Source of the DNA: Nocardia higoensis
GTDB lineage: Bacteria; Actinomycetota; Actinomycetes; Mycobacteriales; Mycobacteriaceae
Length of the DNA stretch: 64,000 nt
NCBI RefSeq assembly: GCF_015477835.1
Contig: NZ_JADLQN010000001.1
Location: 1,488,001-1,552,000 of the forward strand
Reading direction: 5' to 3'
A program made the translations under genes and the position numbers. How positions within the stretch are numbered: the first letter of the stretch is position 1; each line of letters starts with the position of its first letter. Below, piece by piece: positions 15,982 through 25,021 of this stretch. The notes below the pieces were generated by a model. It saw only the letters and a program-made list of their open reading frames with translations. It ran no database searches and was not told where the DNA came from.

Positions 15982-17286
15982 TTACATCGCCGCACTCATG
16001 AGACGGCGACGGAGCCGGGTGACCTCGTCCAGCGATCCGTTGGAGGCCGCCAGCGAGTCGAGTTCACGCAGGTAGACACCCATGCGACGGGAGCGGACCC
16101 GGGCGGCTTCGTCGACGGCGGCGTGGCCGATGACGATGGCCTCGCCGGGGTCGCCGGTGGCCATGACGAGCGAGGCCAATTTGAGGTGCGCCAACGCCCT
16201 GGACCGGACATACATGTCACCGTAACCGCTGACGGCGGTCTGCAGTCGTGCCCGCGCCTCGCCGACGAAGCGCCCGTGCAACGCCATGTCGTAGAGCGCG
16301 TGCCCGGTGTCGCCGCCGAGCTGGGCATCGTCGTAGTAGGTCATGAAGAACGCGTCGTCGCCGGGGCTGCGGCTGCGGAAGCTCTCGTCGGCCTCGCCCA
16401 CCGCGCGCACCGCTTCCTCGACGCGGTGCAGTTGGGCAAGGGCACGCGCCCGGATGACCCGCAGGCTGGCGCGTTCGGTAGGGGTGAGGCGATCGGCCCG
16501 TACCAGTCCGAGTTCGGTGAGGGTCAGTGCGGCATCCGGGTCACCGCACCAGATCTCCTGCCGGGCCATACAGGACAACACCTCGGCTCGCAGATGGACA
16601 TCGCCTGCCTCCTCGGCGCAACGCAAGGCCAGGCGCTGCATCCGACGAGCGTCGTTGTGAGCGTGCGAATCGAACGCCATCCATGCCGAGGTGTTGGCGA
16701 GAAAGCCGACAGCGCTGAACAATTCGATACGGTTCGATTCCGAACACCGGGCGTCGAGCAGGGCGACGGCGTAGCGCAACTGGGCGGCGACGGTCTCGCG
16801 AACCAGGACACCGCCGTAGGTATTGTCCCAGGTGTCGAACATCCGGGCGGTGTCGAATATCTGCGCGATCTCGATCTTTCCGACACGCGCCGGGATGGGC
16901 GTCGGCTCGGTGATCTCCACCAGATCCGCGAGCGTGACCGGCGCGGTCACATCCCCGGCTGCTCGCAGCGAGTCGGAGAGGCGCAGGGGATCCTCCCCGA
17001 CCCCGGCACGTGACAGCGCGTGCGACGCCCGCTGATTGACGAAACCGAGCTGATGGTCGGAATCCACACCGAGCACATGCCGGAACGCTTCCCGATACTT
17101 CGGGTCCGGCCAGGTCCGCTCTCCACACAGATACCGCCGAATCGTCTCGTCGGTGTAGCGCCCCGGGGTGCCCGTGACCTCGCCGATCCGCGCATTGACC
17201 CGCCGGGCCACCCCATCCTGGGTCCATCCCGCCTGCCGGATGAGCTGTTGCAGTTTGCTGTTGAACACGCGCTGGCGTCGTCTCAC
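15982..17286 (-). CDS. Helix-turn-helix regulator with TPR-like C-terminal domain
   Basis: A 434-residue protein. The N-terminus carries an XRE-like DNA-binding domain (FNSKLQQLIRQAGWTQDGVARRVNARIG, then YTDETIRRYLCGERTWPDPK). The remaining 350 residues are helical repeats rich in Ala, Leu and Arg, like the tetratricopeptide regions of many actinomycete regulators. GTG 17286 is preferred because GAGGGGG lies nine bases upstream. It is divergent from the first CYP157/CYP154 pair and is the obvious candidate regulator of those P450s. Confidence 0.8.
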   Translation of the reverse strand: MRRRQRVFNSKLQQLIRQAGWTQDGVARRVNARIGEVTGTPGRYTDETIRRYLCGERTWPDPKYREAFRHVLGVDSDHQLGFVNQRASHALSRAGVGEDPLRLSDSLRAAGDVTAPVTLADLVEITEPTPIPARVGKIEIAQIFDTARMFDTWDNTYGGVLVRETVAAQLRYAVALLDARCSESNRIELFSAVGFLANTSAWMAFDSHAHNDARRMQRLALRCAEEAGDVHLRAEVLSCMARQEIWCGDPDAALTLTELGLVRADRLTPTERASLRVIRARALAQLHRVEEAVRAVGEADESFRSRSPGDDAFFMTYYDDAQLGGDTGHALYDMALHGRFVGEARARLQTAVSGYGDMYVRSRALAHLKLASLVMATGDPGEAIVIGHAAVDEAARVRSRRMGVYLRELDSLAASNGSLDEVTRLRRRLMSAAM

Positions 17287-17534
17287 CGCTCTCGAACCCC
17301 CTCGCCCCCGAAGCCCTTGTCAAGATCTGACAGCGAAAGGCTACGTGGACACATCGATTTCGGCGAACGAGCACCGCCGACCCCCCGATTTCACCGACCG
17401 TTCCCCCCGTTGAACGCCGACTGACACGTAACTTCCTCTGGGGCTGGCATTTTCGCCGAGCTCAGGGCAGCCTCGAATGACCGACCGGCGCCCGGCGCGC
17501 ACCGTCCGCATCTCACTCGAACCGGGAGTCCCGT

Positions 17535-18818
17535 TTGTCCTCAGCTCGATCCGGCCTACCCACCACCGTCTTCGCCAGTCAGCACCCCGCGGTATACGGC
17601 TCGCCTCTGGACACCGACGGCGAGTCCCGGGTGCCCCTCTACACCGAGCAGTTCGCGGCCGACCCGCACGCCGTATACGGGCAGCTGCGTGAGCAGTTCG
17701 GGTCCCTGGCGCCGGTATGGCTCGCTCCAGGAGTTCCGGCGACCTTGGTGATCGGCTATTGGACCGCGCTGAGGATCATGAACGACCCCGAGCATTTCCC
17801 CGCCGATCCGCGGATGTGGGAGCGCGACATCCCACCGGAGTGCCCGGTGCTGCCGATGATGCAATGGCGACCGAACGCCTTGCGCAGCGCAGGACTCGAA
17901 CACGAGCGGTATCGGTCGACCACGGTGGCCGCTCTCGGCCGGGTGGATCTGGCCGCCCTGCACACATCGGTCGCGCGGATCGCGGCGACGCTCATCGACG
18001 CGTTCGCCGACCGTGGCCGGGCCGATCTGCTCGGCGACTACGCGGTCCCATTGGTGTTCGAAGTGATCAGCGAGCTGATCGGGTGCGACCCCGACGTCAG
18101 CGCGCAGACCGCCGCAGGCATGGCGATGATGTTCGACGCGACTGCCGACGCCGCCGAGGGAAACCGACTGATCGTGGCGGCGCTGGGCGAACTCGTCCGC
18201 CGCAAACGCGCCAGGCCGGGCAACGACATGACGTCCTCGCTGTCGGCCCACCCCATCGGCCTGAGCGACGAGGAGATCATCCAGCAGCTGGTCACCCTCT
18301 ACGGTGCGGCGAGCGAGCCACTGACCAACCTCATCGCCAACGCCCTGTCCTGGATGATGACCCACCGGGAATTCGGGGGCGATGTCGTCGGCGGGTCGTT
18401 GTCCACCCGGGACGCGCTCACCCATGTGCTCTTCCGCGATCCGCCGATCGCGAACTTCTGCATGTCCTATCCGCCGCAGCCACAACTCATCGACGAAACC
18501 GTCTGGGTGCCGGCGCATCAGCCGATCGTGATCAGTCTGGCCGCCTGCAACAACGACCCGGCCGTCCTCGGCGGCAATATCCGCCACAACGAGTCCCATC
18601 TCGGATTGGGCGCCGGACCGCACCGGTGCCCCGCGCAGACGCCCGCGCATCTCATCGCCGGGGAGGCCATCGATCAGATCCTCGACTCGCTGCCCGAGAT
18701 GGCACTGGCGGTCCCCGCCGAGCAGCTGCGGTGGCGACCGGGACCGTTCCACCGAGCACTCGAATCACTGCCCGTCGTCTTCCACCCCATTGCCTCCCCG
18801 CCTCCGCCCACCCGCTGA
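17535..18818 (+). CDS. Cytochrome P450, CYP157-like, lacking the ExxR motif
   Basis: A 427-residue P450-fold protein. The haem loop LGAGPHRCP retains the Cys ligand (about residue 365). The K-helix motif, which in ordinary P450s is EExLR, reads THVLF (about residues 296-300), so both the Glu and Arg of ExxR are missing. The same loss, as EQSLW, is known for Streptomyces CYP157 proteins, which sit directly before a CYP154 gene as here. The Phe of the haem signature is also replaced by Leu. TTG 17535 is chosen from the GGGAG six bases upstream. It is separated by 15 bases from the next P450 and is probably co-transcribed with it. Catalytic ability is uncertain. Confidence 0.88.
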   Translation: MSSARSGLPTTVFASQHPAVYGSPLDTDGESRVPLYTEQFAADPHAVYGQLREQFGSLAPVWLAPGVPATLVIGYWTALRIMNDPEHFPADPRMWERDIPPECPVLPMMQWRPNALRSAGLEHERYRSTTVAALGRVDLAALHTSVARIAATLIDAFADRGRADLLGDYAVPLVFEVISELIGCDPDVSAQTAAGMAMMFDATADAAEGNRLIVAALGELVRRKRARPGNDMTSSLSAHPIGLSDEEIIQQLVTLYGAASEPLTNLIANALSWMMTHREFGGDVVGGSLSTRDALTHVLFRDPPIANFCMSYPPQPQLIDETVWVPAHQPIVISLAACNNDPAVLGGNIRHNESHLGLGAGPHRCPAQTPAHLIAGEAIDQILDSLPEMALAVPAEQLRWRPGPFHRALESLPVVFHPIASPPPPTR

Positions 18819-18833
18819 ACGTAAGGCTCTTCG

Positions 18834-20099
18834 ATGACTGTTCTTCCCCCTTCCCCCGTCGCGAGCACGCCCATCGTGCTCGATCCCACCGGCACCGACA
18901 TCCCCGGTGAGGCCATCCGCCTGCGTGAGCGCGGACGCCTGGTCCGAGTGGAACTGCCCGCCGGAGTGCAAGCCTGGGCGGTCACCGATCCCGCGCTGCT
19001 CGAGGAGTTGTTCGTCGACTCGCGGGTGTCCAAGGACGCCGCACAGCACTGGCCCGCCTTCATCGCCGGAGAGATCTCGGCGGACTGGCCATTGATCGCG
19101 TGGGTGTCGGTGCGCAATATGCTCACCGCCTACGGCGAAGACCATCAACGACTGCGCAGGCTCATCGGACCGGCGTTCACCGCTCGCCGCGTCACCGCGT
19201 TGCGTCCACAGGTCGAGCGGATCAGCACCGAGTTGCTCGACGACCTGGCCGCCCGGCCCGCCGACGCGGTGATCGACCTGCGGGAGGAATACGCGGCGCA
19301 GGTTCCGCTGCAGGTGATCAGCGCGCTGATGGGCGTCCCGGCCGATCTGCAGCCCGGGCTCCGGCAGTGCATCGACGAGATCTTCTCCACCTCCCCGCAG
19401 CGCGATCCGCAGGAAACCTTCGCCGAGATGATCGGCATCCTGGGCACGCTCGTCGCCCGCCGCCGCGCCGAGCCCGGCGAGGACATGACCAGCCTGCTCA
19501 TCAGCCACCGCGACGAGAACGAAGACCGGCTCACCGAAGAAGAACTCGTCCACACCCTGCTCCTGGTGATCAGTGCGGGCTTCGAGACCACGGTCAACCT
19601 GCTCGGCCAGGCGATCTACCAACTGCTCACCCGCCCCGAACTGCTGCCCCAACTCCGCGCGGGCACCCTGAGCTGGTCACACCTGATCGAGGAGACCCTG
19701 CGCTACGCGCCCCCGGTCGCGAACCTGCCGCTGCGCTACGCGATCACCGACATCGATGTCGACGACCAGCGGATCGCGGCGGGCGAAGCGATCATCACCA
19801 GCATCGCCGCCGCCAACCGCAGCCTCGCACTGCACGGCCCCGACGCGGACGAGTTCGACCCGAGCAGGACGACCAAGGAGCACCGGTCCTTCGGCTACGG
19901 CACGCACTACTGCCTCGGCGCCCCCTTGGCCCGGTTGGAGGCCGAGATCGCACTGCCCGCGCTGTTCGAGCGGTTCCCCGAACTGGCGCTCGCCGTCGCG
20001 CCGGAGACACTGAAGCCGTTGAGCAGCTTCATTTCCCAGGGCCACCAGAGTCTGCCGGTGTTTATGAGCGCCCAGCCCGAGGCTGCCGCCGACCGGTGA
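18834..20099 (+). CDS. Cytochrome P450, CYP154-like
   Basis: A 421-residue canonical bacterial P450 with K-helix EETLR (ExxR intact), the I-helix region ISAGFETTVNLLGQ with its acid/threonine pair, and the haem loop FGYGTHYCLG with Cys at about residue 360. It is paired with the ExxR-less CYP157-like protein upstream, as in the CYP157/CYP154 pairs of Streptomyces conservons. No conservon genes (CvnA-D) or ferredoxin are present nearby. CYP154 members hydroxylate macrolides, steroids or small aromatics; the substrate here is unknown. Confidence 0.92.
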   Translation: MTVLPPSPVASTPIVLDPTGTDIPGEAIRLRERGRLVRVELPAGVQAWAVTDPALLEELFVDSRVSKDAAQHWPAFIAGEISADWPLIAWVSVRNMLTAYGEDHQRLRRLIGPAFTARRVTALRPQVERISTELLDDLAARPADAVIDLREEYAAQVPLQVISALMGVPADLQPGLRQCIDEIFSTSPQRDPQETFAEMIGILGTLVARRRAEPGEDMTSLLISHRDENEDRLTEEELVHTLLLVISAGFETTVNLLGQAIYQLLTRPELLPQLRAGTLSWSHLIEETLRYAPPVANLPLRYAITDIDVDDQRIAAGEAIITSIAAANRSLALHGPDADEFDPSRTTKEHRSFGYGTHYCLGAPLARLEAEIALPALFERFPELALAVAPETLKPLSSFISQGHQSLPVFMSAQPEAAADR

Positions 20100-20135
20100 A
20101 ATCCCCGCTGCCGCAGTCGTGACCGACCGGCGCGC

Positions 20136-20957
20136 TCAGCACGCGGAGAAGTACACCTCCAACGCGCTCGGCGCGCCGTCGGCCCGTGCCTGGCTCCAGC
20201 ACCGATCGTGCGGGAAGACCACGTAGGTGGTCCAGCGGGAGTCCACCAGCCGCACGACGCGCTGGCTGTCACCGGGCACGTCCCACGCGATGACCGCCCA
20301 GGAATCGTGGCACTCACTCACCGTCGCGAGCGCGCCGCTGAGATCTCCGCCGACGTCCAGATCACGGACGATGGTCTCGGTGGTGCAGCTCGGAGCCGCA
20401 TCCGGATCCTCGAAACGCAGCAAACCGGTGACGACACGGCCGCCGGCCGTCAGGAACAGGGTGTGCATTCCCTCCGGCACCGGGACGGTGCCGGAGGGCG
20501 GCTCCATGCCGAAGCGGTAGCAGCCCACCGGCACCGTCAGCATGATCTCACCGTTGACGGCGGTGGTGTCGGCCCACCGTTCGACCTCCGCCGCGGTTTC
20601 CGGCAGGTCGCCGGATGCGGGATCGCACGGGGCGTAACGAGCGACGTGCACAGGCACGTTCGGCACCGCGACACCTTGCAGGGTGACGGTGTGCAGCACG
20701 ACCGTGCCGAGCCCGTGTTCGGCCGGGGCAGTTGATGTTCCGGGCGGCGCCGGGCTGTTCGTCGCAGCCGGTGGCTGGGATGCGGCCGGGTCGACCGGCG
20801 GCCGGGCGCCGGTCGACCGCGGCATCGACGCCGACGAACCGGTCGGCGACACCGAGGCATCGGGTCCGGGTGCATTCGCCTCCCCGTCGCCACAAGCGGC
20901 AAGCGCTGCCACCGCGCAGACGGTCAGCGCGGTCCGTAGGTATCGTCCGCTTCGCAT
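20136..20957 (-). CDS. Secreted lipoprotein of unknown function
   Basis: A 273-residue protein with a lipoprotein signal (RTALTVCAVAALAAC, lipobox LAAC). A 60-residue Pro/Ser/Thr/Ala-rich linker follows, then a beta-rich domain of about 190 residues (TVVLHTVTLQGVAVPNVPVH, INGEIML-like strands, CYRFGMEPPSGT). Several Cys are present (CDPASGDL, PSCTTETIV, CWSQARADG, and a Cys at the C-terminus), probably disulfide-bonded outside the cell. A Greek-key or carboxypeptidase-regulatory-like fold is possible. A decayed paralogue lies at 11241-11654. It lies downstream of and convergent with the P450 pair. Confidence 0.8.
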   Translation of the reverse strand: MRSGRYLRTALTVCAVAALAACGDGEANAPGPDASVSPTGSSASMPRSTGARPPVDPAASQPPAATNSPAPPGTSTAPAEHGLGTVVLHTVTLQGVAVPNVPVHVARYAPCDPASGDLPETAAEVERWADTTAVNGEIMLTVPVGCYRFGMEPPSGTVPVPEGMHTLFLTAGGRVVTGLLRFEDPDAAPSCTTETIVRDLDVGGDLSGALATVSECHDSWAVIAWDVPGDSQRVVRLVDSRWTTYVVFPHDRCWSQARADGAPSALEVYFSAC

Positions 20958-21166
20958 CGCTCCGCCTCACATCGCGCCGTTCCGATGCCTGCTCTATCGA
21001 CTTATGCCGCAGGTCATTACCGATGTAAGGTCCCCTTCATTCGAGGGCTTGCACCGACCGGCGAGCACAATCGGGCACTCGACTTCCGGATACGACGACC
21101 CGACCGCACGACCAGCAGCCCTCGCCGGGAACCGCGGGCTCAGGAGCCACAAGGCTCCATGCCGTC

Positions 21167-21565
21167 CAGAACCGCTTCAACCTCATCGACCGCAGCGGCA
21201 TCGAAGTCCTCGGCGCTTGCGAACGAGACGGCATCGCGTTCGTTCCGTACTTCCCTCTCGCCACCGGCGCCCTGGATGAACCGGACCAGCTCACCCGACC
21301 GGCGCGCCGGCTCGGCGTATCCACCTCGGCGGTCGCCCTGGCATGGCTGCTTCGACGCTCCCCGGTGATCATCCCGATCCCCGGCACCAAGTCCCTGCGA
21401 CACCTCGCCGACAACATCAGCGCATCCGACGTGGCGGCACTGTTGACCGACGAAGAGGTCCACGCACTGACAGCGGTCGCGGACGAAGCATCCGCGCGGC
21501 TCGGCACGATGCCGGATCAGATGTCCGAAGCCATGCTTCGGATTCGCGGTGGGTCCATCCGGTAG
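21167..21565 (+). pseudogene. C-terminal half of an aldo/keto reductase
   Basis: A frame without a start codon encodes the second half of an aldo/keto reductase: QNRFNLIDRSG, GIAFVPYFPLATGALDEPDQ, STSAVALAWLLRRSP, then the NADPH-binding end VIIPIPGTKSLRHLADNI, to a stop at 21565. The N-terminal half with the catalytic residues is absent, so the gene is dead. It differs in sequence from the intact reductase at 8975-9859. Confidence 0.8.
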
Positions 21566-21600
21566 GCAGGGCCAGTACAGCCAGCTCGGCTTCACGGTAA

Positions 21601-21769
21601 GGCGACCCGACTCGACCTGCAGCTCGACAAACCTGTGCGGGCACTGTCGAAGGGCAACCGGCACCTCGATCAGCGGCTTCGTCGAGCAGATGCCGGAGCG
21701 ATGCGGGCGCTGATCGCGATGTCCGGCGCGGACGTGTCCACACCGGTCGGCTACGTGCCGGTGGAGCTG
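21601..21769 (+). pseudogene. Scar of a second ABC exporter copy (ATPase piece fused to permease piece)
   Basis: Bases 21601-21663 match the ABC ATPase gene at 12222-12284 with only about two differences. Directly after that, 21664-21769 match the permease gene from 12925 onward, again closely. The 640 bases between these positions in the intact genes are missing, and a one-base gap disturbs the frame. A duplicate exporter was therefore present and has been reduced by internal deletion. Confidence 0.85.
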
Positions 21770-21829
21770 CGAACGTCTCGACTGGATCTTGCACCCTCCC
21801 ACGCCACTCGACAGTCGTGCCCGAAGAAC

Positions 21830-22009
21830 CCGATCGCGATCGGGGTTTTCATCCAGTTCGCGCTCAGCGGATATGCGTTGTTTTCCGAGGAACGTGAACT
21901 CTCCATAGCGAGCGAACATATCGAGGGCTTCGAAGCCGAGTACATCGGCGAGCCAACCTACAAGGACAGGATCATCGCACTGATGGAGACCCCGTTCCCG
22001 CAGGACTGA
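21830..22009 (+). other. C-terminal coding fragment of an unknown protein
   Basis: The frame reads NPIAIGVFIQFALSGYALF, then ELSIASEHIEGFEAEYIGEP and TYKDRIIALMETPFPQD before a stop. Its residue composition looks like a real protein end, but there is no start codon and the segment joins the ABC scar. It is probably the 3' end of a truncated gene. I do not recognise the family. Confidence 0.4.
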
Positions 22010-22094
22010 GTCGCGTGGTCGAAGTCGGCCGTCCCGCTGCGGCAAGCCCGTAAACAGTCCTCCAAAGTAGAGGCATCCCAATAGTTTTCGTGTC

Positions 22095-22868
22095 ATGTCG
22101 GATGCAGATGCGGCCGCTATCGTAAAGAGGATGAAGGTGAAGGTCGATCTCGGCGAATTGCAGGGCCTGTTGACCGAGGTGCGCCGGGCCCAGAGTTCGC
22201 TCGACCACGGTATCCAACTCTTCTCGGTGCCGACGCCGATGGCGATCGACTTCGGCGACATATGGGGCGTCCCCACCGGACCGGTGTGGTTGGGAAACAC
22301 CACCCCGTTCGGGAACACGACTGCGGGCAAGGCGCTGGCGAGCGCGCACCAGTCCGTGTACAGAGCCGGCACGGACATGCTGCAGGCATTCTCCGAGACC
22401 GTCGACTCCGACGGTGAGCGCATGGAATTGGCGCTGCTGCTGTATCGCGCCATGGACGACGACAACGCCGAGGAAATCCTGCAGAACAACCGCAACAACC
22501 TGAAGGTGCTCAGCACTCATCTCACCGAGCACGAGGACGGCCATGTACAGGATCAGGCCGAACAGATCAATCGTCTGCTCGAACGGGTAGGGGGGCCGAC
22601 CGACGGCAATGTCATAATCGGAGGTGACTTCAACGCCAACGCCGACTCCGACAGTCCCTCCACCGACGCACTCGACCGCTACACCGATCAAGGTCTCGAC
22701 CCGACGGCCGGACGAATCGACGACGGCCTCGGCGGCACTTCTCCCAGCTACCGGCCGATCGACTACGTGATCCCCCGCGGTGTCGGAACATCCGAAGCCG
22801 AACGATGGAACAGAGACGAATCCGACCACGACGGGCAGAGCGTCGACGTCACCATGCCCGCCTGGTGA
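22095..22868 (+). CDS. ESX-like helical N-terminus fused to the C-terminal half of an EEP nuclease
   Basis: A 257-residue protein (or 245 from ATG 22131, which follows AAAGAGG). Residues 1 to about 135 are helical and resemble a small type VII partner protein (VDLGELQGLLTEVRRAQSSL). From VLSTHLTEHEDG onward it is the second half of an endonuclease/exonuclease/phosphatase domain, with the metal-site motif GGDFNANAD, the DYVIPR strand and the catalytic end SDHDGQSVDVTM. The first half of that domain, including its metal-binding Glu, is missing and is found in the convergent gene 22875-23792. The protein alone should be inactive as a nuclease. Confidence 0.75.
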   Translation: MSDADAAAIVKRMKVKVDLGELQGLLTEVRRAQSSLDHGIQLFSVPTPMAIDFGDIWGVPTGPVWLGNTTPFGNTTAGKALASAHQSVYRAGTDMLQAFSETVDSDGERMELALLLYRAMDDDNAEEILQNNRNNLKVLSTHLTEHEDGHVQDQAEQINRLLERVGGPTDGNVIIGGDFNANADSDSPSTDALDRYTDQGLDPTAGRIDDGLGGTSPSYRPIDYVIPRGVGTSEAERWNRDESDHDGQSVDVTMPAW

Positions 22869-22874
22869 CGCGCT

Positions 22875-23792
22875 TCAGTCGACCGTGATGTCGACGTCGA
22901 TGGCGGAGCGCTTTTCGTCACCGGGGCCGAGCGGGGTCACCGTGACGTCGGAGGTCGACACATTGTCGTCAGTGCGCACGATCACGGCATTGCCGAACAC
23001 CTCCCGCTCCAGGTCCTCCGCCTGCAGCTTCGACGACGCCGGACCGAAATGGACCTCCCATTTCTCCCCAGGACCCGCCAACAGGTTGAGCTGGCGCTCC
23101 AACTCTTTCGCTCCGTCCCGGAACACTTCCTGCACCGTCGCGATATCCACCCCGCCGTTGACCAGCTTCTGCGCCAAGCGCGCCATGTCCTCTTTCTGAT
23201 GGCCCTGATCATCGAAAAGCGTGTTCCCGCCGCCACCTTGCTGGATGTTGTAGTTGAGCATGCGCACGGTCCGGCCCGACCACGTATCCGCCCATTCCCG
23301 CACCCGCTCGATCGCGGCGTTCACGACCTCGAGCCGCTGATTCAGCGTCCCGTCCACCCGGGCGCGGATCTGCTCGTAGGTCTGGACCAGGTCGTTGGTG
23401 AGCGTGACCTGATCGTCGTCCTCCGGATAGAGATCGACCTTGCCATCGACGCCGGTGACGACGCACCGGACCTGCTGCGCGACCTTCGCACGCGCCTCGT
23501 CCAGCAGGTTCTGATTGAAGCGCAGAGTCTGAACGCAATCGCCCACCGCTCGCGCGACCTCGCCGGTGAGATCCGCGGCTTCGTCGAGATCCCGGACGAG
23601 CTTGCGCCGGTGCTCGTCGTAGCGGTGCGCCGCGGGACCGTCCCAATACCCGCCGACCACCCGGTTGGCCGCCGAGACGATCGTGTCCGCCGCCCACGAC
23701 AGCTTCTCGGCCTGTGCCTTCCACGCCGCTTCGTAGGCTTCCAACTGCGCCGGATCCGCATCGAGATCCCAGACGCTGACCACACTCCCCAT
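22875..23792 (-). CDS. WXG100-type protein with the N-terminal half of an EEP nuclease domain
   Basis: A 305-residue protein from ATG 23792. Residues 1 to about 100 form a WXG100-like helical hairpin (VWDLDADPAQLEAYEAAWKA and, in the turn, GGYWDGPAAHRYDEH). A helical linker leads to the first half of an endonuclease/exonuclease/phosphatase fold: RMLNYNIQQGGG, the metal-site Glu in DIATVQEVFRDG, and FGNAVIVRTDDNVS. It stops at VDITVD, exactly where the strand preceding the STHL motif would follow. That missing half is in the convergent gene 22095-22868, six bases away. Intact relatives would be secreted DNase/phosphodiesterase toxins of type VII systems; this one looks inactivated. Confidence 0.8.
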   Translation of the reverse strand: MGSVVSVWDLDADPAQLEAYEAAWKAQAEKLSWAADTIVSAANRVVGGYWDGPAAHRYDEHRRKLVRDLDEAADLTGEVARAVGDCVQTLRFNQNLLDEARAKVAQQVRCVVTGVDGKVDLYPEDDDQVTLTNDLVQTYEQIRARVDGTLNQRLEVVNAAIERVREWADTWSGRTVRMLNYNIQQGGGGNTLFDDQGHQKEDMARLAQKLVNGGVDIATVQEVFRDGAKELERQLNLLAGPGEKWEVHFGPASSKLQAEDLEREVFGNAVIVRTDDNVSTSDVTVTPLGPGDEKRSAIDVDITVD

Positions 23793-23888
23793 GAAGGAAT
23801 GGTGCTCGCAACGATGTGCGGCCTCAAGCCACCAGAATCGACGGCAAGGAAGGGTGGCGGACTCCGACGCGAGCGCCACCACCCCGGT

Positions 23889-24113
23889 TCGCCGAGCGTC
23901 GACCTGGAAGTAAGTCCCGGGGCGGTTCAGGTAGCCGATTCGACGAACGGGATTTGCGCCAGCGGCGCCGTCACCGACCGCAACGGATCACCGATCGGTG
24001 AAGTCATTCTCTGGGTGAAGAATGGCTGGTTGAGCGGCATCGAGTACGCCTGGTATACGGATGAACGCCCGGACACGTTGCCCGAGCCAGAGCAGATCGA
24101 GCCCATGCAATGA
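23889..24113 (+). pseudogene. 3' fragment of an unknown, possibly immunity-like gene
   Basis: An open frame without a start reads SVDLEVSPGAVQVADST, then GEVILWVKNGWLSGIEYAWY and TDERPDTLPEPEQI before the stop at 24113. The WVKNGWLSGIEYAWYTDERP pattern is typical of the C-terminal strand pair of small cytoplasmic proteins found beside toxins, so a decayed immunity gene is possible. Its position just upstream of the toxin-like gene supports this, but it is only inference. Confidence 0.4.
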
Positions 24114-24143
24114 GCGCGTGGGAGTGCGCTTCTTCGATGATCC

Positions 24144-24695
24144 TCAACAGCTTTGGTGTGGTCGACAGCTCAGGCTGCCGACATCCGGGACTACCCGCTG
24201 AGACTCGATTCCCGGAAACTGATCGACACCGCTCAGGCCGGTCTGCGCCGGAATCACGACAACAGCGGGCGCCGGGACCGAGTCCGGCGCGGGCCACAGC
24301 GCCCAGACGACCACCAGGAAAACGACCAGGGCAGCTGCGGCGATGACCGGCCCGCGTATCGAACGGCGACCCCTCGCCTGTGTGCCCACAGCAAGCTGAC
24401 CACGGCTGCTTTCGCACGCGGGGGCGGGGGGTTCGGGCACCACCAGCGCGCATATGTAGAGCAGCGCACGCGCCGCCACCCCGAAGTGTTCGAGACTCGG
24501 CGCCAGGATCGCGCCGGCCCGCGCGGTGCGAGCACGCTCCGCAATGTATGCGGTCGGCATGTAGGTTTCGTCATCGATGATGAGCACTTCGGCGAGGTGA
24601 TACCCGCGCGATCGCGCGAGTTCGACGAGCGCCTGCCGATCGGCGGTTCGGGACTCGCTGACGCTGAGATTCAGGATTCCGAGGGCGATATCCAT
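24144..24695 (-). CDS. Hypothetical membrane-anchored protein with a resolvase-like N-terminus
   Basis: A 183-residue protein. Residues 1-80 resemble the N-terminal fold of serine recombinases (TADRQALVELARSRGYHLAE, then AERARTARAGAILAPSLEHF) but lack a clear catalytic Ser. One transmembrane helix follows (AAAALVVFLVVVWALWP, about residues 118-135) and then a Pro-rich outer tail. Nocardia genomes contain many such non-catalytic recombinase-like proteins. It overlaps the gene at 24671-24961 and is probably translated with it. Confidence 0.6.
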   Translation of the reverse strand: MDIALGILNLSVSESRTADRQALVELARSRGYHLAEVLIIDDETYMPTAYIAERARTARAGAILAPSLEHFGVAARALLYICALVVPEPPAPACESSRGQLAVGTQARGRRSIRGPVIAAAALVVFLVVVWALWPAPDSVPAPAVVVIPAQTGLSGVDQFPGIESQRVVPDVGSLSCRPHQSC

Positions 24696-24961
24696 GGCTC
24701 CCCTCCACTGCGGTCACGGAAATATCGGAAGTCGTCCGCACCGACCCGGATCGCGGCCACCTTGGTCGAGCAATGCCAGGGGCAGTCGCCATGAAGGCGC
24801 AGCGCGTTCGAGGCATCGTCGGGTGACCGCACGGGCCAGTGCGGGTTGTCGTGGCGGAGCTGGTCGGCAGTGGCCGCGAGACCCCGGCTACCGGTGGCCC
24901 GGTCGATCGGAATTACGGCGGCGACCGGCTGCTCGCCCGATCGTGCGATGTCAGCGGCCAC
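24671..24961 (-). CDS. Small hypothetical protein (96 aa)
   Basis: A 96-residue protein from GTG 24961. It is N-terminally helical, followed by ATADQLRHDNPHWPVRSPDD and the Cys/His motif ALRLHGDCPWHCSTKVAAI, which could bind zinc. Its 3' end overlaps the start of the resolvase-like gene by 25 bases, suggesting translational coupling. This pair, a small Cys/His protein followed by a membrane-anchored recombinase-like protein, reads like a Nocardia/Streptomyces gene pair of unknown role. Confidence 0.5.
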   Translation of the reverse strand: MAADIARSGEQPVAAVIPIDRATGSRGLAATADQLRHDNPHWPVRSPDDASNALRLHGDCPWHCSTKVAAIRVGADDFRYFRDRSGGEPWISPSES

Positions 24962-25021
24962 GGCAGTCCCCGCCCCTGCCGCGCAGCCGCCGCGACATGT
25001 GCCGCTCCCGCGTTGGTGTCG

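Noticed and set aside
22500..22878. CTGAAG / CTTCAG at the two ends of the presumed inverted toxin segment as site-specific recombination sites
   Set aside because: Only six bases, and recombination exactly there would leave a stop codon in the rejoined toxin frame, so it does not act as a simple invertible switch in the present sequence.
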